The notes beneath the pieces are model-generated. The model worked only from the letters and a program-made list of their open reading frames with translations, was not told where the DNA came from and searched no databases. Below are positions 14,665 through 23,173 of a stretch of DNA of 38,477 nt, in pieces; position 1 is the first letter of the stretch, and every line of letters begins with the position of its first letter. The stretch lies in contig JAIUPD010000019.1 in assembly GCA_020161615.1 (NCBI GenBank), forward strand, positions 1 through 38,477, written 5' to 3'. This stretch comes from Pseudomonadota bacterium. Lineage in GTDB: Bacteria > Pseudomonadota > Alphaproteobacteria > Rhodobacterales > Rhodobacteraceae. Both the position numbers and the translations under genes were made by a program.

Positions 14665-15399
14665 ATGCCGGTCATCGTCATCACCGGCGCCAGTGCCGGG
14701 ATCGGGCGGGCCACGGCCGAACGCTTTCTGGCCGAGGGCTGGCAGGTCGCGCTGCTGGCGCGCAGCAAGGACAAACTGGCCGAAGTGGCGGGCGACAATC
14801 CCGATGCGCTGGCGCTTGCATGCGATGTGACGGACGAGGCGGCGGTGGATGCGGCCTTTGCCGCGACGGTCGAGCGTTTCGGGCGGGTCGATGTGCTGTT
14901 CAACAACGCGGGCAAGGCGATCCTGGGCACGCTGATCGACGATCTGCCGGTCGCGGATTGGCGGGCCATGGTCGATGTGAACCTGACCGGCATGTTCCTC
15001 TGCGCCCGCGCCGCCTTTCGCCAGATGCGGCGGCAGGAGCCCAAGGGCGGGCGGATCATCAACAACGGCTCGGTCAGCGCCCATGCGCCGCGTCCGGGCT
15101 CGGTGGCCTATACCGCGACCAAGCACGCGGTGACGGGGCTGACCAAGACCTTGGCGCTGGACGGGCGACCCTTCGACATCGCCGCCGGACAGATCGACAT
15201 CGGCAATGTGCGCACCGCTCTGGCCGACCAGATCGCCAAGGGCGTGCCGCAGGCGGACGGTCGGCTGATGGCCGAGCCGATGATGGAACTGCCCGAGGTG
15301 GCCTCGGCCGTCCTGCACATGGCCAGCTTGCCCCATGGGGCCAACATCCCCTTCCTGTCGATCATGGCCACCAACATGCCCTGGCTGGGCCGCGGCTGA
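14665..15399 (+). CDS. short-chain dehydrogenase/reductase
   Basis: This classical SDR of 244 residues catalyses NAD(P)-dependent oxidation or reduction of an unidentified substrate. The cofactor loop TGASAGIG is at 7-14, CDVTD contacts the adenine region, NNAG is at 80-83, the catalytic serine is in NGSVSAH, and Y149-x3-K153 (YTATK) completes the active site. The substrate is not predictable. It follows the AsnC-domain gene by 3 bases, and its transcript appears to end at the hairpin near 15430. Confidence 0.88.
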   Translation: MPVIVITGASAGIGRATAERFLAEGWQVALLARSKDKLAEVAGDNPDALALACDVTDEAAVDAAFAATVERFGRVDVLFNNAGKAILGTLIDDLPVADWRAMVDVNLTGMFLCARAAFRQMRRQEPKGGRIINNGSVSAHAPRPGSVAYTATKHAVTGLTKTLALDGRPFDIAAGQIDIGNVRTALADQIAKGVPQADGRLMAEPMMELPEVASAVLHMASLPHGANIPFLSIMATNMPWLGRG

Positions 15400-15429
15400 G
15401 AGGGTCCGCAGAGCGGTGGAAAAGGCGGC

Positions 15430-15464
15430 ACGCGCGGGAACCGGAAACGGGACCGCGCGTTTTC
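15430..15464 (+). terminator. hairpin terminator after the SDR gene
   Basis: The sequence ACGCGCGG (15430-15437) pairs with CCGCGCGT (15453-15460), and the stem is followed by TTTTCCTTTCC. This is a good Rho-independent terminator form, about 30 bases after the SDR stop and before the entericidin-like gene. Confidence 0.65.
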
Positions 15465-15491
15465 CTTTCCCCAACTATCGATGAGAGAACC

Positions 15492-15635
15492 ATGAAACCG
15501 CTGATCCTCGTTCTGACCCTCGCCGCTGTCACCGCCGTCGCCGGCTGCGAAACCGTCGAAGGCGCGGGCCGCGATGTCCAGGCCGCCGGCCAGGCCGTCT
15601 CCAGCACCGCCCGTCAGGTCCAGTCCGACATCTGA
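15492..15635 (+). CDS. entericidin A/B-type small lipoprotein
   Basis: This 47-residue lipoprotein has an N-terminal signal MKPLILVLTLAAVTAVAGC with the lipobox VAGC; C19 would be lipidated after signal peptidase II cleavage. The mature peptide (ETVEGAGRDVQAAGQAVSSTA) matches the entericidin family, small envelope lipoproteins linked to stress and to an antidote/toxin pair in E. coli. Only one copy is present here, so no pair is suggested. A GAGAG sequence precedes the ATG. It lies alone between the SDR terminator and the convergent TIGR02186 gene. Confidence 0.85.
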   Translation: MKPLILVLTLAAVTAVAGCETVEGAGRDVQAAGQAVSSTARQVQSDI

Positions 15636-15648
15636 TCGGGCATCTGGC

Positions 15649-16437
15649 CTATTGCTGGCGGATCAGCCGGAAGAGGGCCGAGGCGCCCCAGCCGGCGATA
15701 ATGGCGATGGCCAGCGCGAGAATGCCGTAGAGCAAGGGTTGCTCATAGGCCAGCTCGTGCAGCCAGCGCTCCAGCCCGTCCTTGCGCACGAAGATCGCCG
15801 TGCGGAACTGGTTCACCACCTCGCCATCCTGCACCAGATACATGCGCGTCGTATAGGCGCCCTCGGTCAGGTTGGCGGGCAGCCGGACATTGGCGCGAAA
15901 CAGGATATCCCGGTCCAGATGCACGAAGCGGTCGAGCGCCATGTAATGCGCCGAGCGTTCGCGGATCCTGAGCAAAGCCTCGGCGAAGAGCAGCGCCTGC
16001 GGCGAGCCGTCGCCGACCTGCTCGGCCCGGATCGCCTGCCGGGCCGAGATGCGATAGGCGGCATCCGCCTCGGGCGAGAGGATTTCGTGCAGAGGCCCCG
16101 AGGTCGCCACCGCGTAGAAGGACGGGACAGAACCCATGGTCACGGAATCGACATTCATCCAGATCCCGGCGCGGCGATCCTTGCGCCAGACGGCGATCGG
16201 CTGGCGCGGCCCCTCGATGACGATGATCACGTCGTAATCCACCCCGCCGGCCGCTTCGGCCGCGGCTTCGGCCAGCAGATCCTCGGCGGTGCGGCGGATG
16301 GCGCCGAAAATCAGGATTTCCGACCCCGAGAAACTGGCGGTCAGCGCGACGCGGTTCTGGCTCAGCGCGCCGACGATCTCGCCCGCCCGCGCCGGCAGCG
16401 CGATCAGGATCAGCAGGACCAGCCAGAGCGCCCGCAT
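15649..16437 (-). CDS. TIGR02186 (Alph_Pro_TM) membrane-anchored protein
   Basis: This protein of 262 residues has an N-terminal signal (MRALWLVLLILIALPARA), a large periplasmic region with beta-rich character, and one C-terminal membrane helix (LLYGILALAIAIIAGWGASALF) followed by a short basic tail. This is the layout of the alphaproteobacterial TIGR02186 family, whose members are repeatedly found next to TSUP permeases, as here. The function is unknown; a periplasmic partner of the transporter is a reasonable inference. The start overlaps the stop of the upstream permease gene by one base, so translation is coupled. Confidence 0.85.
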   Translation of the reverse strand: MRALWLVLLILIALPARAGEIVGALSQNRVALTASFSGSEILIFGAIRRTAEDLLAEAAAEAAGGVDYDVIIVIEGPRQPIAVWRKDRRAGIWMNVDSVTMGSVPSFYAVATSGPLHEILSPEADAAYRISARQAIRAEQVGDGSPQALLFAEALLRIRERSAHYMALDRFVHLDRDILFRANVRLPANLTEGAYTTRMYLVQDGEVVNQFRTAIFVRKDGLERWLHELAYEQPLLYGILALAIAIIAGWGASALFRLIRQQ

Positions 16438-17357
16438 CAGAAGCCCCCCAGAACGCGGACGGAATACAGCTCGTCCGGGCGGATCAGCAGGTCCATCGCC
16501 ACCTTCAGGCAGACCGCGATCACCAGAAGCGCCAGCAGGATGCGCAATTGCTCGGCCTTGAGCCTTGTGCCGATCTGCGTGCCGAACTGCGCGCCGATCA
16601 CGCCGCCCAGGATCAGGAAGAAGGCCAGCATCACATCGACCGAATGGCCGGTGACGGCGTGCATGATCGTCGTATAGGCGGTGGTAAAGATGATCTGGAA
16701 CAGCGAGGTCCCGACCACGACCTTGGTGGGCATCCCCAGCAGGTAGATCATGGCGGGCACCATGATGAACCCGCCGCCCACGCCCATGACCGCCGACAGG
16801 ACGCCCACCGCCGCCCCGACCAGCAAGGGCGGGATCACGCTGATATAAAGGCCCGAGACGCGGAACTTCATCTTGAAGGGCAGCGCATGGACCCAGGTGT
16901 GCTGGTGCAGCTTGCGGCGGGGCGAGCCGGATTTCTTGGTCCGGTACCAGGCGCGCAGGCTTTCCTGCAGCATCAGCGCCCCGACGACGCCCAGGAAGAC
17001 GACATAGGACAGTTGCACCGCCAGGTCGATCTGCCCCAGCGCGCTGAGCCAGCGGAAGACGATGATCCCCAAAGACGAGCCGATGAGCCCGCCGATCAGC
17101 AGCACGGTCCCCATCTTCAGGTCGACGGTCTTGCGCCTCAGATGCGCCAGCACCCCCGAGATGGACGAGGCCACGACCTGATTGGCGCCCGTGGCCACGG
17201 CCACGGCAGGGGGAATGCCGATGAAAAACAGCAAGGGCGTGATCAGAAAGCCGCCGCCCACCCCGAACATGCCCGACAGCATGCCGACCCCGGCGCCAAC
17301 GCCCAGGAGGGTGAAGAGGTTCGTCGAGACCTCGGCAATGGGGAGATAGACCAACAT
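16437..17357 (-). CDS. TSUP-family permease (TauE/SafE type)
   Basis: This integral membrane protein of 306 residues shows the two-repeat pattern of TSUP proteins: a glycine-rich GMFGVGGGFLITP motif in the first half and a matching AVMGVGGGFIMVP in the second, with about eight hydrophobic helices. TauE/SafE proteins export or import sulfur-containing anions such as sulfite, sulfoacetate or thiosulfate. The ligand here is not evident. The downstream partner TIGR02186 is translated from the overlapping stop/start. No strong ribosome site is seen at the ATG. Confidence 0.88.
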   Translation of the reverse strand: MLVYLPIAEVSTNLFTLLGVGAGVGMLSGMFGVGGGFLITPLLFFIGIPPAVAVATGANQVVASSISGVLAHLRRKTVDLKMGTVLLIGGLIGSSLGIIVFRWLSALGQIDLAVQLSYVVFLGVVGALMLQESLRAWYRTKKSGSPRRKLHQHTWVHALPFKMKFRVSGLYISVIPPLLVGAAVGVLSAVMGVGGGFIMVPAMIYLLGMPTKVVVGTSLFQIIFTTAYTTIMHAVTGHSVDVMLAFFLILGGVIGAQFGTQIGTRLKAEQLRILLALLVIAVCLKVAMDLLIRPDELYSVRVLGGF

Positions 17358-17440
17358 GAGTCTGAATAGGACAAGAACCCCGCCGGTTACAGGGGCTTTG
17401 CCATGAAATTTACCGGTTGGGGGATACCAAATTATTATCG

Positions 17441-17477
17441 CGGGCAGGCCGGTCCCATCGGGACACCGGCCTGCCCG
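17441..17477 (-). terminator. hairpin after the nucleoside transporter operon
   Basis: A perfect 13-bp inverted repeat (CGGGCAGGCCGGT and its complement at 17465-17477) with an 11-base loop lies 4 bases beyond the stop of the last permease gene. On the minus strand the stem is followed by an A/T-rich run (CGATAATAATTT), so it probably terminates the operon. Confidence 0.7.
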
Positions 17478-17480
17478 CCG

Positions 17481-18446
17481 TCAGCGTTCCTTGACGTAGG
17501 GCTCGCCGCCGGCGCGGGGCGGAATCGCCTTGCCGACAAAGCCCGCCAGGATCACCACGGTGAGGATATAGGGCAGCGCCGTCATGAACTGGTTGGGCAG
17601 CGTGACGATGCCGAGATCGAGGTTCGGCCAGCGGTTGGCGATGGCCTCGAGCATGCCGAACAGCAGCACCGCGCCCAGCGCGTGCCAGGGCCGCCATTTG
17701 GCGAAGATCAGCGCCGCCAGCGCGATATAGCCGCGCCCTGCCGACATGTCCTTGACGAAGCCTGCCGCCAGCGCGGTCGAGAGATAGGCCCCGCCGATGC
17801 CACAGAGCACCCCGGCGATGACGATCGCCGCATAGCGCAGCCGCACGACCGAGACGCCGGCGGTATCCACGGCGGCCGGATTCTCGCCCACCGCGCGCAG
17901 CCGCAGGCCAAAACGCGTGCGGTAGAGCACCCACCAGGTCAGCGGCACGCAGAGAAGGCCGAAATAGACCAGGATCGAATGCTGGTTCAGGATCTGGCCG
18001 TAGATCTGCCCGATGACCGGCACGTCGCGCAGCGCCTCGGCAAAGGGCAGGGACAGCCGGTCGAAGCGCGCGTCGCCCACGAGGGGCGGCGTGCGCCCGC
18101 CCTGCTGGAACCAGCTTTGGGCCACGACCACGGTCATCCCCGCGGCCAGGAAGTTGATCGCCACGCCCGAGATCAGCTGGTTGCCGCGGAAGGTGATCGA
18201 GGCCACGCCATGGATCAGCGAGAACAGGACCGAAGCCCCGATCCCCGCCGCCAGCCCCAGCCAGGCCGAGCCGGTGACGAAAGCGATGGAGGCCGAAAAG
18301 AAGGCGGCGACCAGCAGCTTCCCCTCAAGCCCGATGTCGAAGATCCCGGCCCGTTCGGAAAAGAGCCCGGCCAGGCAGGCAAAGAGCAGGGGCGTGGCCA
18401 GCCGCAACGTCGATTCGAAGATCTGGACGAAGGTTGCGATATCCAT
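17481..18446 (-). CDS. ABC transporter permease, nucleoside (BMP-type) importer, second subunit
   Basis: This inner-membrane permease of 321 residues is of the BPD_transp_2 family. Segments such as LFSERAGIFDIGLEGKLL and FRGNQLISGVAINFLA are typical of the NupQ/YufQ-type subunit paired with BMP lipoproteins. The cytoplasmic EAA-like loop (RTRFGLRLRAVGENPAAVDTAG cluster) contacts the ATPase. It forms a heterodimer with the permease encoded just upstream (1-base gap). The predicted substrates are nucleosides. It is the last gene of the four-gene operon. Confidence 0.88.
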   Translation of the reverse strand: MDIATFVQIFESTLRLATPLLFACLAGLFSERAGIFDIGLEGKLLVAAFFSASIAFVTGSAWLGLAAGIGASVLFSLIHGVASITFRGNQLISGVAINFLAAGMTVVVAQSWFQQGGRTPPLVGDARFDRLSLPFAEALRDVPVIGQIYGQILNQHSILVYFGLLCVPLTWWVLYRTRFGLRLRAVGENPAAVDTAGVSVVRLRYAAIVIAGVLCGIGGAYLSTALAAGFVKDMSAGRGYIALAALIFAKWRPWHALGAVLLFGMLEAIANRWPNLDLGIVTLPNQFMTALPYILTVVILAGFVGKAIPPRAGGEPYVKER

Positions 18447-18447
18447 G

Positions 18448-19539
18448 TCAGGCCCTCCGCCGCAGCGCGAGGAACAGGAGTTCGAGCGGCCGGCGCACCA
18501 TGTTGTCCAGCGCCCCGGTGAACATGATGACCAGCGCCTGAATGATGACGATCATGTCGCGCGGGATCGAGGTCTCGATGGCCAGCTCCGACCCGCCCTG
18601 GAACAGGAAGCCGAACAACAGCGCCGGGGCGATGATCCCGATGGGATGCGAACGCCCCATCAACGCCACGGCGATCCCGATGAAGCCCGCGCCCTCGACC
18701 GCGTTCATGACCAGCCGTTGCGGCCCGCCCATCACCGAATTGACCGCCATGGTGCCGGCGAGCGCGCCCGAGATCAGCATGGCGACCATGATGATCTTGA
18801 AACTGCTGATGCCCGCGTAATGCGCCGCGGCCTCCGATTGGCCGAAGGCGCGGATCTCGAACCCGAGGCGCGTGCGCCAAAGCAGGACATAGGCCAGCAC
18901 GCAGAAGGCCAGCGCGATGAACAGCATGATGTTCGCCGGGCCCGAGCGGGAGAAGTCGATCCCCACCAGCCCCAGGATGTCATGCAGCCGCGGCAGCCTG
19001 AGCACATTGTCGAACCGCGCCGTGGCCGGGTCCATCGAGGTCGTCGGCCGCAGCACATGGCTGAGCAGGTAGTTCATCAGCGAGGCGGCGATGAAGTTGA
19101 ACATGATCGTCGTGATGACGATATGGCTGCCCGCCTTGGCCTGCAGCCAGGCCGGAATCGCCGCCCACATCGCCCCGAACAGCGCCGAGGCCAGGATCGC
19201 CGCGACGATCGCCAGCCACCAGTTGGGCCAGGGGATGAACAGGCAGACCAGCGCCACCCCCAGCCCGCCGATCATCGCCTGCCCCTCGCCCCCGATGTTG
19301 AAGAGCTTGGCCTGAAAGGCGATCGAGACGGCGAGGCCGGTCAGCAGGAAGTTGGTGGTGTAGTAAAGCGTGTAGCCCCAGCCATAGGTGGAGCCCAGCG
19401 ACCCCGTGACCATCAGTTCCATGGCGCGGATCGGATCCTCGCCAATGGCCAGGATCACCAGCGCCGAGAGGGCAAAGGCGATCAGCAGGGAAATCAGCGG
19501 GACCAGCAGGACGTCGGCCCATTTCGGCATGGTTTTCAT
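18448..19539 (-). CDS. ABC transporter permease, nucleoside (BMP-type) importer, first subunit
   Basis: This 363-residue membrane protein has roughly eight to ten helices and the BPD_transp_2 pattern of NupP/YufP proteins. It includes FNIGGEGQAMIGG, IVITTIMFNFIAASLMNYL and the ATPase-contact loop around RTRLGFEIRAFGQSEAAAHYAG. The start overlaps the stop of the ATPase gene by ATGA, which indicates coupled translation. It pairs with the next permease to form the translocation channel of the nucleoside importer. Confidence 0.88.
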   Translation of the reverse strand: MKTMPKWADVLLVPLISLLIAFALSALVILAIGEDPIRAMELMVTGSLGSTYGWGYTLYYTTNFLLTGLAVSIAFQAKLFNIGGEGQAMIGGLGVALVCLFIPWPNWWLAIVAAILASALFGAMWAAIPAWLQAKAGSHIVITTIMFNFIAASLMNYLLSHVLRPTTSMDPATARFDNVLRLPRLHDILGLVGIDFSRSGPANIMLFIALAFCVLAYVLLWRTRLGFEIRAFGQSEAAAHYAGISSFKIIMVAMLISGALAGTMAVNSVMGGPQRLVMNAVEGAGFIGIAVALMGRSHPIGIIAPALLFGFLFQGGSELAIETSIPRDMIVIIQALVIMFTGALDNMVRRPLELLFLALRRRA

Positions 19540-21098
19540 GCGGCCTCTCCCGTCACCCCGGCCATCAGAAGGCCCAATTCCTGCGCATTGGTCTGCTCGG
19601 GGTCGCGCTCGCCCATGATACGGCCGTCGAACATGACCACGATCCGGTCGGAAAGCGACAGGATCTCATCGAGTTCGACCGAGACCAGCAGGATCGCCTT
19701 GCCCTGATCGCGCAGCTCGATCAGCCGCTTGTGGATGAATTCGATGGCGCCGATATCGACACCCCGGGTCGGCTGGCCGACCAGCAGCAAATCGGGGTTC
19801 CGCTCGATCTCGCGCGCCAGGACGATCTTCTGCTGGTTCCCGCCCGAGAAACTCTCGGCCGTCAGCATCGGGTTCGGCGGGCGCACGTCGAAACGCTCGA
19901 TCTTGCCCTTGGCGTCTTCCAGGATCGCGTGGTTGTCCATCAAGAGCGCGTTCTTCTGGTATTCGGGCGCGTTGTGATAACCGAAAGCCACGTTTTCCCA
20001 GGCCATGAAATCGAGGATCAGCCCGCAGCGGTGCCGGTCCTCGTGCACATGGGCGATGCTGTCCTCGCGCCGGGTCCGGGCGTTGTCGCGCCTGAGCGTC
20101 AGGTCCATCGTCTCGCCCAGCATGGTCATGGTGCCGGTTCCGGCCATCATGCCCGCCAGAACCTCCAAGAGTTCCGACTGGCCGTTGCCCGCGACCCCGG
20201 CGACGCCCAGGATCTCGCCCCGGCGGATGTCTAGGTCGATGCCGCGCAGCTTCTCGACCCCGTGGCGGTCGGTGACGGTCAGCCCGCGGGCGGACATCAC
20301 CACCTCTCCGGGCTGGGCGGGGGTTTTCTGCACGTCCAGCAGCACCTTGCGGCCGACCATCAGCTCGGCCAGCTCGGCCGGGTTGGTCTCGGCCGTGGTG
20401 ACGGTCGCCACCATCTCGCCCCGGCGCATGACCGAAACCTCGTCAGTCACTTCCATGATTTCGCGCAGCTTGTGGGTGATCAGGACGATGGTCTTGCCCT
20501 GCTCACGCAACCCCTTGAGGATGCGGAACAAATGGTCAGCCTCGGCCGGGGTCAGCACGCCCGTCGGCTCGTCCAGGATCAGGATATTGGCCTCACGGTA
20601 AAGCGCCTTGAGGATCTCGACCCGCTGCTGGTGCCCGACCGAGAGATCCTCGATCAGCGCATCCGGGTCGACATGCATCTCGTAATCATCGGCCAGCTGC
20701 GTCAGCAATTTGCGCGCCTTGGCCTTCGAGGGCTTCAGCAGCGCCCCTCCTTCGGAGCCGAGAATGACATTCTCCAGCACCGTGAAATTCTCGACCAGCT
20801 TGAAATGCTGGAACACCATGCCGATGCCGGCCCGGATCGCGGCCAGGGAATCGGCGATCTGTGTGGGCTTGCCGTCGATCAGGATTTCGCCCGAATCGGC
20901 CTTGTAGAAGCCGTAGAGGATCGACATCAGCGTCGACTTGCCCGCGCCATTCTCGCCGATGATGCCGTGGATGGTGCCCTTGCGCACCCGGATGTTGATG
21001 TCCTTGTTCGCCTGGACCGGGCCGAAGGCCTTGGAAATCCCGCGAAGCTCGATGGCGGGGGCGGCGTCAGCCGCCCCCCCGGTCACGTCAGCGACCAT
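19536..21098 (-). CDS. ABC transporter ATP-binding protein, nucleoside importer, two nucleotide-binding domains
   Basis: This cytoplasmic ATPase of 520 residues carries two fused ABC domains, as in NupO/YufO and sugar-import RbsA-like proteins. Domain one has Walker A GENGAGKST, signature LSVGHQQR and Walker B ILILDEPT. Domain two has a degenerate Walker A (GVAGNGQSE, lacking the lysine), signature FSGGNQQK and a modified Walker B (LLLVGQPTRGVD) without the usual aspartate-glutamate pair. This asymmetry is usual in the family, so only the first site is expected to hydrolyse ATP efficiently. GAGG precedes the ATG at 21098, 12 bases after the binding-protein stop. Confidence 0.9.
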   Translation of the reverse strand: MVADVTGGAADAAPAIELRGISKAFGPVQANKDINIRVRKGTIHGIIGENGAGKSTLMSILYGFYKADSGEILIDGKPTQIADSLAAIRAGIGMVFQHFKLVENFTVLENVILGSEGGALLKPSKAKARKLLTQLADDYEMHVDPDALIEDLSVGHQQRVEILKALYREANILILDEPTGVLTPAEADHLFRILKGLREQGKTIVLITHKLREIMEVTDEVSVMRRGEMVATVTTAETNPAELAELMVGRKVLLDVQKTPAQPGEVVMSARGLTVTDRHGVEKLRGIDLDIRRGEILGVAGVAGNGQSELLEVLAGMMAGTGTMTMLGETMDLTLRRDNARTRREDSIAHVHEDRHRCGLILDFMAWENVAFGYHNAPEYQKNALLMDNHAILEDAKGKIERFDVRPPNPMLTAESFSGGNQQKIVLAREIERNPDLLLVGQPTRGVDIGAIEFIHKRLIELRDQGKAILLVSVELDEILSLSDRIVVMFDGRIMGERDPEQTNAQELGLLMAGVTGEAA

Positions 21099-21110
21099 CG
21101 ACCTCGGGCC

Positions 21111-22106
21111 TCACTCGACCGAATAGGGGCAGGTGTTGTCCGAACGGTAGTCGTGCACCACCAGCTCGCCCGACGAGATCGAGGCTTCCGCCGCGGCCAG
21201 CGCGTCGCGCATTTCCTGCGTGATCAGCGACTCGTTATGCTCGTCCAGAGCCCAGCCCACGCCGCCCGACTGCAGGTTCATGACATGCACGCCGGTCTCC
21301 ATCTCCGGGCCCGAGGTGAAGGCGTCGAACACGGCATTGTCCACGCGCTTCATCATCGAGGTCAGGACCTGGCCCGGATGCAGGTAGTTCTGGTTCGAAT
21401 CGACGCCGATCGACAGGATGCCGTCATCGACCGCCCGCTGCAGCACGCCCACGCCGGTGCCGCCCGCCGCCGCGAAGACCACATCCGAGCCCTGGCTGAT
21501 CTGCGCCGCAGTGATCTCGCTGCCGCGAACCGGGTCGTTCCAGGCGGCGGGGGTGGTGCCGGTGTAGTTGACGATGACGTTGACATCCGGGTTGGCCGCA
21601 TGCGCGCCCTGGGCATAGCCGCAGGCAAAGGCGCGGATCAGCGGCACGTCCATGCCGCCGACGAAGCTGACCGTGTTGCTCTCGGTGGCCATGCCGGCGG
21701 CCATGCCGACCAGATACGAGCCTTCCTGCTCGGCGAAGAGGACCGAGCGGACGTTCGGCAGATCGACCACGCCATCGATGATGACAAAGGTCGTATCCGG
21801 GTAATCGGCGGCCACCACTTCAAGGGGCGTCGCCATCGAGAAGCCGGTCATGACGACCGGGTTGTAGCCGGCCTCGGCGAAGCGGCGGATCGCCTGCTCG
21901 CGCTGGGTCTCGGACTGCAGCTCGATATCGCGGAACTCCATGCCGGTCTCTTCGGCCCAGCGCATCGCCCCGGTATAGGCCATCTCGTTGAACGATTTGT
22001 CGAACTTGCCGCCAAGGTCGTAGATCAGCGCGGGCTCGGCCCAGGCGGCGCCGGCCGTCAGCGCAGCCACGGCGGTCGCGCCGAGAAGGGTACGGGTGAG
22101 TTTCAT
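21111..22106 (-). CDS. BMP-family periplasmic substrate-binding protein, nucleoside importer
   Basis: This 331-residue binding protein has a Sec signal peptide (MKLTRTLLGATAVAALTAG, cleavage after AWA near residue 23). The mature protein begins EPALIYDLGGKFDKSFNE, a BMP-family hallmark in which the DKSFN segment contacts the ligand. Later segments (GGMDVPLIRAFACGY, VFAAAGGTGVGV, GVDSNQNYL) match purine-nucleoside receptors such as PnrA. It is the first gene of the operon, followed by the ATPase and two permeases. The absence of a lipobox suggests a soluble periplasmic form rather than a lipoprotein. About 170 bases upstream separate it from rimI and should carry the promoter. Confidence 0.9.
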   Translation of the reverse strand: MKLTRTLLGATAVAALTAGAAWAEPALIYDLGGKFDKSFNEMAYTGAMRWAEETGMEFRDIELQSETQREQAIRRFAEAGYNPVVMTGFSMATPLEVVAADYPDTTFVIIDGVVDLPNVRSVLFAEQEGSYLVGMAAGMATESNTVSFVGGMDVPLIRAFACGYAQGAHAANPDVNVIVNYTGTTPAAWNDPVRGSEITAAQISQGSDVVFAAAGGTGVGVLQRAVDDGILSIGVDSNQNYLHPGQVLTSMMKRVDNAVFDAFTSGPEMETGVHVMNLQSGGVGWALDEHNESLITQEMRDALAAAEASISSGELVVHDYRSDNTCPYSVE

Positions 22107-22275
22107 GCTTTGTTTCTCCCAGTTGGGTCGTCAATGGCCGCAGGCTGTCGGCCCGTCGCGGCTGAGCCGAAGTTTCGGATCATGGGCAATCTAGGTCCAC
22201 GCGCGTATGGCCCGTCAAGCGAATTTTACCAAACGGACAAGGAAGGGAATCGTCTGGCCATCAGCAGGTTAATTC

Positions 22276-22695
22276 TCAGGCGAGCGACTTGCAAAGGATC
22301 AATGCGGCGATCCTTTCACCACCTGGCGCGACGTAATAGCCCGGCCGCCGCCCCTGCTGCGTCCAGCCACAGGCGGCATAGAGCGCCCGCGCCGCGGCAT
22401 TGTCCTCGGCCACCTCGAGGAAGGCGCTGCGCGCGCCCCGGTCCCGGGCCGCACGGTCGAAACCGGCCAGACAGGCCCGGGCCAGCCCCTGCCGCCGCGC
22501 GCCGGGATCGGTGGCCAGCGTCAGAAGCTCCGCCTCCCCCGCCACCGCCCGGCCCAGGGCGAAGGCCCGCCCGCCCGGATCGGCCACAAGGAACACCGGG
22601 GGACTGGCCAGCAATCCGGCAAAGGAGGCGGCGCTCCAGGGCGGGGGCGCGGTGAAGGCGGCGGCATGCAGGCGGGCGAGGTCTTCAGGGCTCAT
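22276..22695 (-). CDS. rimI: GNAT acetyltransferase, RimI-like
   Basis: This 139-residue N-acetyltransferase is of the type that acetylates the N-terminal alanine of ribosomal protein S18. GNAT motifs are visible: the beta-bulge strand AELLTLATDP, the acetyl-CoA loop GARRQGLARACL (Q/RxxGxG/A), and FLEVAEDNAAARALYAACGW, which is the RimI C-terminal signature. The ATG at 22695 is the natural family start. In many relatives rimI follows tsaB closely; here a repeat of several hundred bases separates them, so a shared transcript would have to read through it. Confidence 0.85.
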   Translation of the reverse strand: MSPEDLARLHAAAFTAPPPWSAASFAGLLASPPVFLVADPGGRAFALGRAVAGEAELLTLATDPGARRQGLARACLAGFDRAARDRGARSAFLEVAEDNAAARALYAACGWTQQGRRPGYYVAPGGERIAALILCKSLA

Positions 22696-22774
22696 GCGCC
22701 TGACTAGCCCGCCCCGCGCAGCCCGGCAACGGGGGAGGTGTTTCGCCCCCCGCCCCCGCTGTTGCGGGCGCGTC

Positions 22775-23164
22775 GGGCGACCAGCGGCGCGGCGTGCCGC
22801 CGCGCCGAAACAGAAAGGGGGGCCGTCTTCGGCGCGGGGAATCGCCCACGGGACGGGCCGCTGATCGCGCTGCCCCCTCCTGGCCCAAGGCCCTGTCCGG
22901 CCCTCCGCTTGCGCTCCGGGCGTTCGGGCCTGACGACGCGCCACTGGCGCCTCATCCGGGCGGTCCTCACCCCCGAGGATAGTTGCAAAACGACGATGAT
23001 GAAGAGCGCTCGCCTCACCAGGCGCCCCGCCCTTCTCATCACTTTGCCTCAAATACGCCGGGGGGCCGGGGGGCTGGCCCCCCGGGGGGGGGCGAAACAA
23101 GCGCCGTGCTCTCCGCGGCGGGAGGCGCGCAGGGTGGGCGGGCGGGAGCGCGCCTCCCGCCGCC
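22775..23164 (+). repeat. dispersed GC-rich intergenic repeat, copy B
   Basis: This is the longest of the three copies, about 390 bases. The left half (GGGGGGCCGTCT ... TGTCCGGCCCT ... CGTTCGGGCCTGAC ... CATCCGGGCGG) is shared with copy C only. The right half, from CCCCGAGGATAGTTG onward, is the core shared by all three, including the hairpin GGGGGGCTGGCCCCCC. It lies between tsaB and rimI in the orientation opposite to both. Its right end abuts the tsaB stop, so it may form the 3' hairpins of that message. It also contains a longer G run (GGGGGGG) than the other copies. Confidence 0.8.
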
Positions 23165-23173
23165 GGGCGCCGG

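Noticed and set aside
15492-15635. Entericidin toxin-antidote pair.
   Set aside because: Only one small lipoprotein gene is present; no second copy adjoins it.
20262-22655. A 797-codon plus-strand frame across the nucleoside transporter operon.
   Set aside because: It lies opposite two well-supported ABC genes and has no recognisable domain or ribosome site.
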